A stretch of 64,000 nt of DNA. It comes from Paraburkholderia caribensis. GTDB lineage: Bacteria > Pseudomonadota > Gammaproteobacteria > Burkholderiales > Burkholderiaceae. Shown here in pieces: positions 53,697 to 61,734 of the stretch. The position numbers were made by a program, and so were the translations under genes. The stretch spans positions 1,674,001-1,738,000 of the forward strand of contig NZ_CP026101.1 in the NCBI RefSeq assembly GCF_002902945.1, written 5' to 3'. Within the stretch, counting starts at the first letter, position 1; the number at the start of each line of letters is the position of its first letter. The notes under the pieces were generated by a model. It had not been told where the DNA came from and searched no databases. It saw nothing but the letters and a program-made list of their open reading frames with translations.

Positions 53697-55052
53697 CTAA
53701 AGCAGCTTGCGATCGACCTGCGGGACCATCGGGGCGAACTGCAACAGGCGCTCGGCCTGCACGCCGATGAAGTCCGAGATGGTATGCACCAGCGCGCGTT
53801 CGTCGCCGACGTAGGCGTCCGAGCGCGCCAGTGCGGGCGCGAGCGCCTTCGCGGCCTGCGCCATGCGCGTCATTTCGCGGCCGAGAAAGCGTGGCAGCGT
53901 GCCCGTTCGCCGCGCGAAATCCGCCAGTGCGAACGGCGTAATTTCATCGAGCCGGAATACGTCGCCATAGCCCATCGCCATGTCCTGCTCGACGCGCTCG
54001 CCATAAGCATTGACGGACACCAGGTCATACAGCGGCGCAGGTTCGAGGCCGCCGCCGTGCATGAAAAAGGACAGGTTTTTTCCGTGTGCGTCGCTGTTGC
54101 CGATCAGCAGTTGAAACAGCGCCCACCGGATCATGAAAGTGCGCGCGGCAGCGGGATTGTCGAGATGCCGCTGAAGCGCGAACAGTTTTTCGAAGCTCAC
54201 ACCTTCGCGTATGTTGCGCACGTCCGGCGTGTTGCCGAAATTCCGCTCGTATTTGAACGTGACGGGTAGATCGAGTGCCTGGCAGCCGTCGATCACATGG
54301 CGGCGGCGCACCGCCTGAACGGACTCGCCATCCGACGGGTCCCGCTCGACCGTCCGGTCGAACCGCCCGATCAGCAGGATCGGCTCGGGAATGCGACGGA
54401 TCGAAACGGGCGCGGTCGGCAGTCCCATGCGGGACGCCAGCGTCATGCAGTAGTGCTCGTTGGCGACCATGCAGGGTGTCACGGGGCTGCGCGATTCCGG
54501 TTTCAGGATGTGCGTCGAACTGAGCGGTCCGTCGGCAAGCGCGATGCGCTCGCCTTCCACCAGTACTTGCAGCTTGTCCTGATAGCCCGCTACCGACAGA
54601 CGGACCTTGCCGTCCCACACAGGGAACGGAATCACGTCGCGTTCGCGGATGCGCTGGCTCAGTTCGTCGGGTGAAATTTCCCGGCGCGCGGGCGGCCGTT
54701 CTTGCGGGGGAACGGGGTTGCCGTCATCGTCCGCGGCGAGAAAGCTCAATGCGCCGACGGGCTCCTTGCCGAGCATCCGGATCAGCCCATAGGTGTTGTC
54801 TTTCGACACCTGATACACGACCGACGCGACATCGAGTGCCCGCCCTTCCGGCAACAGATTGGCGATGAATCGATGCACGGCGCCCGCCGGCGGCTCGTCG
54901 CCTGACAGCGGGATGTGTGGAGACAGCGGAAACGCATGCCTGCGCGCGGGCCAGTGTGTGTCGTACGCGAAGCGGTAGAGGCTTTGTTGCGCGTCGAAGT
55001 CGAGGCGGCCGACTGCGCCTTCGTGAGCCGTTACGTGAAGGGCATGAGGCAT
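53697..55052 (-). CDS. hipA: HipA-family serine/threonine kinase toxin
   Basis: The product is 451 aa from the ATG at 55052. HipA features are the N-terminal couple domain (VTAHEGAVGRLDFD, FPLSPHIPL), the ATP-binding segment LSVAGYQDKLQVLVEG, the catalytic NSDAHGKNLSFF (H-x-K-N-type loop with Asp) and the metal-binding APLYDLVSV. HipA proteins phosphorylate glutamyl-tRNA synthetase or other aminoacyl-tRNA synthetases and cause growth arrest and persistence. The ATG overlaps the hipB stop, so the two are translationally coupled. It separates gmd from the glycosyltransferase operon, as if inserted into the polysaccharide locus. Confidence 0.92.
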   Translation of the reverse strand: MPHALHVTAHEGAVGRLDFDAQQSLYRFAYDTHWPARRHAFPLSPHIPLSGDEPPAGAVHRFIANLLPEGRALDVASVVYQVSKDNTYGLIRMLGKEPVGALSFLAADDDGNPVPPQERPPARREISPDELSQRIRERDVIPFPVWDGKVRLSVAGYQDKLQVLVEGERIALADGPLSSTHILKPESRSPVTPCMVANEHYCMTLASRMGLPTAPVSIRRIPEPILLIGRFDRTVERDPSDGESVQAVRRRHVIDGCQALDLPVTFKYERNFGNTPDVRNIREGVSFEKLFALQRHLDNPAAARTFMIRWALFQLLIGNSDAHGKNLSFFMHGGGLEPAPLYDLVSVNAYGERVEQDMAMGYGDVFRLDEITPFALADFARRTGTLPRFLGREMTRMAQAAKALAPALARSDAYVGDERALVHTISDFIGVQAERLLQFAPMVPQVDRKLL

Positions 55053-55372
55053 CAGGACGCCTCCGGCGGCGTATCTGAGGCCGTGTTCGGGTTGAACGGT
55101 TGGACGGCATCGAGCACGGCGCTGGTTTGCTGGTTCGTAAAAACCAGCATGTTGAGGCCGAGACCGTTCAACACCTTGAACACCTTGTCGAGACTGACCG
55201 ACCGGCCGTTTTCCAGACGCGATAGCACGTCTTTGGAGATGCCGAGCATGTCGGCGGCGTCGTCGATGCGAAGCTCGCTTTGCGCACGCCGGTTGCGCAC
55301 GAGCCGGCCCAAGGCTGCCATGTCGTGAGCCAGTGGATTGACGGCCGTAGGTCGAGGCAAGGTGCGAGCCAT
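55052..55372 (-). CDS. hipB: HipB-like antitoxin, XRE-family DNA-binding protein
   Basis: The product is 106 aa. It carries an HTH_3 domain (LGRLVRNRRAQSELRIDDAADMLGISKDVLSRLENGRSVSLDKVFKVL; recognition part ISKDVLSRLENG) and a Pro/Asn-rich C-terminal tail. HipB binds HipA, neutralises it and represses its own promoter. Four operator-like inverted repeats lie directly upstream. Confidence 0.9.
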   Translation of the reverse strand: MARTLPRPTAVNPLAHDMAALGRLVRNRRAQSELRIDDAADMLGISKDVLSRLENGRSVSLDKVFKVLNGLGLNMLVFTNQQTSAVLDAVQPFNPNTASDTPPEAS

Positions 55373-55373
55373 A

Positions 55374-55540
55374 GTTCCGGTATTTCAGGAATAAACCGTC
55401 CTGCGAACGCCGCAAGACGAATAATTACGAGAATATCGGAATTATGAGGAAAGAGCGTGTGAACTGTCAATAGTTCTGATTTTTCAGGAATTAAGACTCG
55501 CGCGAGATAGGAAGGTCAATAATTCCTTAAATATCGGAAT
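55374..55540. promoter_or_regulatory. Four-site operator array of the hipBA promoter
   Basis: Four 19-bp sites of form (A/G)TTCC-N9-GGAAT start at 55374, 55424, 55473 and 55522, so their spacing is 50, 49 and 49 bp. Half-sites are GTTCC, ATTAC, GTTCT and ATTCC, each followed after 9 nt by GGAAT. Sites 1 and 3 share a spacer ending TTTCA and sites 2 and 4 one ending ATATC. The first abuts the hipB start codon. Multiple HipB operators are known from E. coli hipBA; the assignment here is by pattern. Confidence 0.8.
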
Positions 55541-55587
55541 TATAGCGACCCGATGCGCGAGACCTGCCTCGCCGCCGGGCGCGCCGC

Positions 55588-55618
55588 AAAAAGAAAGGGA
55601 CGGCTCGCGGCCGTCCCT
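55588..55618 (-). terminator. Intrinsic terminator of the glycosyltransferase operon
   Basis: On the minus strand a 9-bp stem (AGGGACGGC/GCCGTCCCT, 55596-55618) is followed by TTTCTTTTT. It lies 24 bp after the stop of the last glycosyltransferase, and marks the end of the minus-strand EPS operon before hipBA. Confidence 0.9.
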
Positions 55619-55641
55619 CCCCTGATCGCTCTCTATCCGCC

Positions 55642-56802
55642 CTACGCCGCTGCCTGGATCGCCTCGTTGTACACGGCCGCAACCCGCTTCGCGATCACCG
55701 GATTGTCGAAGTTGGCCCGCGCATACGCCCGGCACGCATCCGGGTCCGGCAACCGGATCGTTCCATCCAGCGCCTTGCCCAGGCCCTCGGCGATCGCATC
55801 CGCGCCCGTCGAGGGCAGCACGAGATCCTGCGACAGCCCCGCCACCGCTTCCGGCAGCCCCCCCACGGGGGTCACCAGCACGGGCGTTCCCGACGCCAGC
55901 GATTCGACGGTGATCAGCCCGAACCCTTCGAGCGCCACGGTCGGCACGACGCTGATATTGGCCGCGCGATACAGCGCGGCCAGATGCTCGTCCGGCACGA
56001 AGCCGAGCAGCTTCACGTTGTCGCCGAGACCGGCATCGTCGATGCGCTGCTGCAACTCCTGCTGCAAGCGCCCCTTCCCTGCGATCAGCAGCAGCACGTC
56101 CGGATTGCGGCGCTTGACGACCTTCACGGCATCGATCAGATCTTCGAGACCCATGCGCCGCACGAGCCGCCGCACGGCCAGCACGATGGGCCGGCCCAGC
56201 GGCAACTGCAGGCGCAGCCGCGCTTCGTTTTGCGTCAACGGCAGATTGAACTGGTCGACGTTCACGCAGCCCGGCACGACGCGCACGCGGTCGGCGGGAA
56301 TGCCGTAGCGCGACGTCAGAATGCGGCCGAACGCATCGGACAGCACGATCAGCCGCGACGAACGCGCATACACGGTCTGCTCGAGATAGCGCTTGGCGCG
56401 CTGACCGAGCGAGTCCGCGCCTTCGACATGACTTTCGTCGGCCCACGGTCCCTGGAAGTGGGACACCTGCGGAATGCCGCGCATCGCGTCGAGACCCGGA
56501 AAGGTGTACAGCGCGAAGTGCGACGAGATCAGGTCGGGACGCTGCTCGCGAATCTCGCGGCGCAGCGCGCGGCGCGCGGCCATCAGGCGCAGCGGCAGCG
56601 ATTGCGCCGCTGAGCCGAAGCCCTGGATCGCGCCGTTGGTGTCCTGCGCGACGCGCGCCGAGCCCGCCACGACGCCGCGCACTTCGACGCCCGCGCCGGG
56701 CAACGCGCCGATCAGCGAGTAATACATGCGGTCGAGACCGCCCGCGCGCTCGGGAAACCAGTGCATGCCGATCTGCAGCGATTTGATGGAACGAGTGGTC
56801 AT
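55642..56802 (-). CDS. GT4-family glycosyltransferase
   Basis: The product is 386 aa from the ATG at 56802 with AAGGAAAG upstream. GT-B fold, with an N-terminal LQIGMHWFPERAGGLDRMYYSL, the donor-site block VRRLVRRMGLEDLIDAV, and an E-x7-E motif in LEGFGLITVESLASGTPVLV. Family members move sugars from nucleotide donors to lipid-linked acceptors at the inner membrane. It is the last gene of the wzc-type operon. Confidence 0.9.
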   Translation of the reverse strand: MTTRSIKSLQIGMHWFPERAGGLDRMYYSLIGALPGAGVEVRGVVAGSARVAQDTNGAIQGFGSAAQSLPLRLMAARRALRREIREQRPDLISSHFALYTFPGLDAMRGIPQVSHFQGPWADESHVEGADSLGQRAKRYLEQTVYARSSRLIVLSDAFGRILTSRYGIPADRVRVVPGCVNVDQFNLPLTQNEARLRLQLPLGRPIVLAVRRLVRRMGLEDLIDAVKVVKRRNPDVLLLIAGKGRLQQELQQRIDDAGLGDNVKLLGFVPDEHLAALYRAANISVVPTVALEGFGLITVESLASGTPVLVTPVGGLPEAVAGLSQDLVLPSTGADAIAEGLGKALDGTIRLPDPDACRAYARANFDNPVIAKRVAAVYNEAIQAAA

Positions 56803-56851
56803 GGTGTGTGCTTTCCTTGTCGTTGTCGATGTGCGCATCGAGCGGTGCGCG

Positions 56852-58081
56852 TCACGCGCGATCCGCGCGTTGCGGGCCCGCGAGCACATTCGGCGCCAGC
56901 GCTTCGGCGTCGTTGTCATTGAGGTTCTTGGTGCGGCGGCGGTCTTCGCGCTGCCCCGCAATCTGCCGGTACAGCGCGATGTACTGCTGCGCCATGCGCG
57001 CCCAGCCGAAGCCCGTTGCGAGTTCGTTGGCCGCGCGGCCCATCGCGAGCCGTTGCGCGTCATCCGATGCGAGACGTCCCACGGCTTGCGCGAGCGCCTG
57101 CGGATCGTCGGGATCGTCGAGCACGATGCCGCATTCGGGCGTGATGATCTCCGCCCCGCCAGCCGTGTGCGCCGTCACCACCGGCAGGCCCGCCGCCATC
57201 GCTTCGAGCAGCGACAGGCTCATCGCCTCGTAGCGCGACGGAAACACGTACGCATCGACGGAATGCATCAGCACGGGCATCTCCTTGACGAGACCGAGAA
57301 AATGCACGCGATCCGCGATGCCGAGCGCTTTCGCCTCTTCCGGATACGGACTGCCCGGCAGATAACCCGCCACCGCCATATGCACGTGCTCGGGCAGATG
57401 CTTCAATGCCTTGAGCACCGTGCCGAGGTTCTTGCGCGGCGTGCGCAGATCGCCGACGAACAGCAGCAGGAATTTGTCCTCGGGCAACTTGAAGCGCGTG
57501 CGGTCGCCCTGCGCGGCGGCGAAGCCCTGTGTATCGACGCCGTTGTAGATCACGTCGAGCCGGTTGCGCGGCGTGAGACCGATCGCGGCAATCTCCGTTG
57601 CGACCTTCTGCGACACGGCCGTGATCACGCGCGAGCGCCGGTATGCCCAGCCTTCCAGCACGGCATTCACGCGCGTATAGACGAACTGGTACGCGGACCA
57701 CAGCCCCTTGCTCAAACCGAACGGGTAATACTTGCTGTTGAACCAGCCGCTATGGACGAAGTGCGCGGTGTTTACGTCGGCAGGCATCCACGTGATGAAG
57801 CCGTTGACGTGCAGCACGTCGTATTCGGCGCGGTGCTTGCGCAGCCACCACGCGCTCTTCAACGCGAACACCTGCTGGCGCAACAGATTGGTCGGCCAGA
57901 AGCGGCCGATTTTCACGGGCGCCCAGCGCACCAGCGGATGTTCGAGCAGTTCGGGCGCGACATGCGAGGCGACCAGCGTGACCTCGATGTTCTCGTCGAG
58001 CGCCGCGCGCGCGATCTCGTGATTGACGCGGCCCTGCCCGTCGTTATGACGCACTACGTGCGTGACGATGGCGACTCTCAA
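56852..58081 (-). CDS. GT4-family glycosyltransferase
   Basis: The product is 409 aa beginning RVAIVTHVVRHNDGQGRVNHEIAR. The C-terminal GT4 domain shows FVGDLRTPRKNLGTVLKAL and the E-x7-E motif in SRYEAMSLSLLEAMAAGLPVVTA. It is one of several sugar transferases that assemble the repeat unit. The start is adjacent to the polymerase-like gene's stop (1 bp apart), so the two are co-translated. The last 40 residues are charged and not part of the fold. Confidence 0.9.
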   Translation of the reverse strand: MRVAIVTHVVRHNDGQGRVNHEIARAALDENIEVTLVASHVAPELLEHPLVRWAPVKIGRFWPTNLLRQQVFALKSAWWLRKHRAEYDVLHVNGFITWMPADVNTAHFVHSGWFNSKYYPFGLSKGLWSAYQFVYTRVNAVLEGWAYRRSRVITAVSQKVATEIAAIGLTPRNRLDVIYNGVDTQGFAAAQGDRTRFKLPEDKFLLLFVGDLRTPRKNLGTVLKALKHLPEHVHMAVAGYLPGSPYPEEAKALGIADRVHFLGLVKEMPVLMHSVDAYVFPSRYEAMSLSLLEAMAAGLPVVTAHTAGGAEIITPECGIVLDDPDDPQALAQAVGRLASDDAQRLAMGRAANELATGFGWARMAQQYIALYRQIAGQREDRRRTKNLNDNDAEALAPNVLAGPQRADRA

Positions 58082-59560
58082 TCAGTGGCCTCCAGGAAAG
58101 AATGATTGGCGGCGCCGGTTCAGCTTCTGCCAGTGCGCCGCGGAAATAATCGAAAACACGCCCATGAAGAGCAGCAGGCCGCCCGTGCCGACGAGCGAAT
58201 TGGTGAAGACGAGCATCGCGAAGATCGCCAGCGCGAGCGACAGCGAAGCCGAGGCGAATTTGTCGTCGCGCAGCTTGAACGAGGCGCGCAGCGCGCGCAG
58301 CAGCAGCCAGATCACGCCCGACATGTACAGCAGCGTGCCCGGCCAGCCGAGCACGAACGGAATGTTCATCACGCCGCTGTCGAAGTTGCCGTACTGGCCG
58401 AGCTGGCCGCCGTCGTTCGACAGCTTGGTCGAGGTGCCCGTCGCGCCCAGCCCTTCGCCCGTCACGTCGGTGAACGCGGTTTTCGCGAAGGTCGCGTAGA
58501 ACTCGTTACGCGCGGCGTAGCTCTGGTCGTCGTGCAGATTGACGATCGTGTCGAGGCGCGCCTGCATCCGCTCGGCGACCGGGCCGATGGCGAGCAGCGG
58601 CACGCACAGGCCAACCAGCAGCACCGCGCTCGCGACGATCCGGATACGCACCTTGTTGTTCGACTTGGCGAGCTGGATCAGCATCGCGATGACCCAGCCG
58701 CCCCACGTCGAGCGCACCAGTGAGAGACAAAAAGACAGGAAGCCGAGCGCGCCCGCCACCCAGCGCACGCGATGGTTCGCGGCCATCACGTAGACCATTG
58801 CGCCCATCATCGCGAGCGCGAACGGACCCGATGAATTCATCGTGCTGAATACGCGCACGCCGAACGGCACCGGGTCGCCCTGCGAGTTCATCTGCGAGCC
58901 GAGCATCCACAGCGCGTCCCACTGCGGCATGACGAAGAATTGCACGAGGCCGTAGCCGCCCATCAGCAGCATGCCCCAGATGAAAGTATTGATGATGGTC
59001 TCGCGGAACTCCGGGTACTGGCGCGAGTGCGCCATGATGTGAAAGCCGATCAGGATCGGATAGACCCAGTTCGCGAGGTCGTACAGGGCCGCCAGCGGGC
59101 CGCTGGAGACGACGCCGATCATGAAGGCATACGCAAGCCCTGCCAGCGCCAGCAGGACGGGCAGACCGCGCCGTTGCGCGAGCACGGGGTAGAAGCGGAT
59201 CAGCGACAGCCCGCTGATCATCGTCACGGCGAGGGGCGCGACCTGGATCAGGCTGGTCGGCGTGAACGCGCCTTTGGACCAGTCGGCGAGACGCCGCACT
59301 TCCGGGCTCAGGAACCACAGCCACCACATGTAGCCGACGTACTTCGCGGGCGCCTTGAAGTACAGCCAGAAACCCACGGCGATCGACAGCACCGGGAACG
59401 CGAGCGTCAGCACCGTGCCCTGATGCGCGACGATCAACATGACCGTGACGAGCCACAGCAATGCGGGCGGCAGCCACTCGCTCTTCTGGCGCCTTTCGCC
59501 CTTCATGCTCTTGACGGCGCGCGCGGCGCTGTCCATCCCGGCTCGTGCAATGGAGGACAT
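58082..59560 (-). CDS. O-antigen polymerase/ligase-like membrane protein
   Basis: The product is 492 aa with 10-12 predicted membrane segments and a long periplasmic loop before LGATGTSTKLSNDGGQLGQY. It resembles Wzy/WaaL-type proteins in layout (YGLVQFFVMPQWDALWML, FSTMNSSGPFALAMMGAMVY), but the family sequence is poorly conserved, so polymerase versus ligase cannot be decided. In this operon a repeat-unit polymerase is the natural role. Confidence 0.75.
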   Translation of the reverse strand: MSSIARAGMDSAARAVKSMKGERRQKSEWLPPALLWLVTVMLIVAHQGTVLTLAFPVLSIAVGFWLYFKAPAKYVGYMWWLWFLSPEVRRLADWSKGAFTPTSLIQVAPLAVTMISGLSLIRFYPVLAQRRGLPVLLALAGLAYAFMIGVVSSGPLAALYDLANWVYPILIGFHIMAHSRQYPEFRETIINTFIWGMLLMGGYGLVQFFVMPQWDALWMLGSQMNSQGDPVPFGVRVFSTMNSSGPFALAMMGAMVYVMAANHRVRWVAGALGFLSFCLSLVRSTWGGWVIAMLIQLAKSNNKVRIRIVASAVLLVGLCVPLLAIGPVAERMQARLDTIVNLHDDQSYAARNEFYATFAKTAFTDVTGEGLGATGTSTKLSNDGGQLGQYGNFDSGVMNIPFVLGWPGTLLYMSGVIWLLLRALRASFKLRDDKFASASLSLALAIFAMLVFTNSLVGTGGLLLFMGVFSIISAAHWQKLNRRRQSFFPGGH

Positions 59561-59563
59561 CGC

Positions 59564-60715
59564 TTACATCCCTCCCCGGCTCTGCGACGGCACGCGCGTG
59601 TTTCCACCGGCGTTCGTCTGCTGCGCGGGATGCGCGTGCTGCGCTTGCCGGCGCAGCAAATCGCGCGTGAGCTTCACGTGCTGCTGCGCATAGTGCTGGG
59701 TCGTGTGATCGCGCGACACGAGCTGCATCGATGCTGCCTGCGCCTGTTGCAGCGCTTTGTCCGGCGACGCGATGAGGCCAAGCAGCGCCTCGCGCAGCGC
59801 GTCGGCGTCGAACGGCGGCACATACGCCGCCGCGCGGGCCGAAAAATAATCCTGCAAGCCGCCAACGTTCGTCACCACCATCGGCTTGCCGACGGCGGCG
59901 GCTTCCAGCATCACCGTGATCCCGGAGGCATGCGTATTCGGTCGCAGCGGCACGACGACCACGTCGGCCCAGTCGTACAGTTCACGCTGTTTTTTCAGGC
60001 CCGCGGCGGGCGCGACCTGCACGTTCAGCGAGCGCAGCGCACGCGGGATGCGCCGGCGCGTCGCGAGCCGCACGGCGAAGCGCGGATCGTTGCCGACGGC
60101 CTTGATCAGCGTCTCCCAGTCGCGGTCGCGATCGTTGCCGATGGCCGCGATGCGCAGTGGCGTATCCGGTTGCCATGCCTTCGGCTGCTGCACGGGGAAA
60201 TCGCGCGTGTTCAGCCCGTAGAAAAGCTGCGTCGCGTCGCGGCCGAAATACTCGCGGCACAGTTCGGCGTTGTCGCGCGCGAGCGTCGTCAGGAGATCGG
60301 CACGCGCAATCAGCTTCCGATAGAACCAGCGGCGCAGCAGCCCATAGTTCGGCCACTTGTCGATCAGCCACACGCTTTGCGCGAGCAACAGCGGTTGCGT
60401 TTGGCGCTTGCCGTTCATCAGCAGCATCAGCGCGGCCGACAGCCATTCCTGCTCCGTATGCGTCCAGATGACGTCCGAGCGCAGCATCTCATCGCGATTA
60501 CGCAGCGTGTGAATCAGGTCGAAACCGAGCAGCGTCTTCAACGCACGGCGCACGAGGCGCACCGGCTTGCTCTCCTTCGCGTCCTGCGAATAACTCAACT
60601 GGAATTCGTCGGACTCGGCATGGTGATAGCCATACAGGCAGCCGATGTTCTCGCCCGGGCGATAGAAGCGCGGATCAGCGCCGTAAAACAGGTGTACGTG
60701 GACCTTCGTCGTCAT
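59564..60715 (-). CDS. Glycosyltransferase, GT-B type
   Basis: The product is 383 aa from the ATG at 60715. The C-terminal half has the GT1/GT4 pattern: AAIGNDRDRDWETLIKAVGND, VVVPLRPNTHASGITVMLEAAAVGKPMVVTNVGG. The N-terminal half is divergent (VHVHLFYGADPRFYRPGENIG), so donor and acceptor are unknown. The start overlaps the upstream glycosyltransferase stop. Confidence 0.82.
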   Translation of the reverse strand: MTTKVHVHLFYGADPRFYRPGENIGCLYGYHHAESDEFQLSYSQDAKESKPVRLVRRALKTLLGFDLIHTLRNRDEMLRSDVIWTHTEQEWLSAALMLLMNGKRQTQPLLLAQSVWLIDKWPNYGLLRRWFYRKLIARADLLTTLARDNAELCREYFGRDATQLFYGLNTRDFPVQQPKAWQPDTPLRIAAIGNDRDRDWETLIKAVGNDPRFAVRLATRRRIPRALRSLNVQVAPAAGLKKQRELYDWADVVVVPLRPNTHASGITVMLEAAAVGKPMVVTNVGGLQDYFSARAAAYVPPFDADALREALLGLIASPDKALQQAQAASMQLVSRDHTTQHYAQQHVKLTRDLLRRQAQHAHPAQQTNAGGNTRVPSQSRGGM

Positions 60716-61668
60716 GCGTGCACCCCCGTGCCCGTGCCACGCTGCTGCGCGAACGCGCGACGCGCTTCGCGAGCGCCCGTGCGCACGGCGCGCCAGCGCG
60801 CGAGCTTGGTGCGCGCGCCTTTCGACGTCAGCGCGAGCATCGCATGCACCGCGCCCGGATAGACACGCGTGCCCACGAGGGCATACCACCACCACGCAAT
60901 TTCGCGCTGCCCTGCGGGCAACTGCTCGCGCAAGATCAGATGCAGGTTATAAGCGGCATTGCGCACCGCCGTCAGCGACTGCGCATCGCGGCGGTCCTCG
61001 TCGAAGCGTTCGGCGGGGTAATGATCGACGGCGACGCGCGGGTCGTAGACCAGCTTCCAGCCCGCGTTCTTCACGCTCATGCTGAAGGCCATGTCGTTGT
61101 GCACCTGCGCGCCCGCGCCGCGCAAACGGCCGTCGAAGCGGATCGAGCGCACCGCGTCGCGCCGGTAGCTCATGTTAGCGCCCTTGAGCAGATCGACCTC
61201 GCGCGCTTCGCCGACGCCGAGGTGATGATTGCCGATGATCTTGCCCGACTTCATCATCTTGCCGACCAGAAAGCGCGAGCCGTCGAGCACGCCGCCCTTC
61301 TGATGCACCCAGTCGCGGCCGCCGAGCGCGCCCAGACGCGGATCGCTCTCGAACGCGGCGCCGATGCGGCGCACCCAGTCGGCGTGCGGCGCGGCGTCGT
61401 CGTCGGTGATCGCGATCACGTCGCCCGTCGCGGCATCCAGGCCGCGATTGAGCGCGGCCACCTGGCCCGGCACTTCGACGGCCGCGACGTTCAGCGGCAA
61501 CGCGCCGACCACGAGGGGATCGGCGAGGCATGCGTGGGTCGCTTCATCATCGGGACGCGCGACCACCACGACTTCGTCGGGCACGCGCTCCTGCTTCTGC
61601 AAGGCCGCGAGACAGCGCGCGAGATCTTGCGGGCGGCGAAAGGTCGGCACCAGTACCGTTATCTTCAT
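60712..61668 (-). CDS. GT2-family glycosyltransferase
   Basis: The product is 318 aa with the GT-A fold signatures ITVLVPTFRRPQDLARCLAAL, AITDDDAAPHADWV (D-x-D-like metal site) and RFDGRLRGAGAQVHNDMAFSM. It adds a sugar from a nucleotide donor during repeat-unit assembly, at the cytosolic side of the inner membrane. It follows the tyrosine autokinase gene by 66 bp. Confidence 0.9.
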   Translation of the reverse strand: MKITVLVPTFRRPQDLARCLAALQKQERVPDEVVVVARPDDEATHACLADPLVVGALPLNVAAVEVPGQVAALNRGLDAATGDVIAITDDDAAPHADWVRRIGAAFESDPRLGALGGRDWVHQKGGVLDGSRFLVGKMMKSGKIIGNHHLGVGEAREVDLLKGANMSYRRDAVRSIRFDGRLRGAGAQVHNDMAFSMSVKNAGWKLVYDPRVAVDHYPAERFDEDRRDAQSLTAVRNAAYNLHLILREQLPAGQREIAWWWYALVGTRVYPGAVHAMLALTSKGARTKLARWRAVRTGAREARRAFAQQRGTGTGVHA

Positions 61669-61734
61669 CCTGTACTCTCCGTGGCTTGGTCGATGGCGCG
61701 TGGCCTCGCCGCGCGGGCAAGGCCGGCGCGCGCA

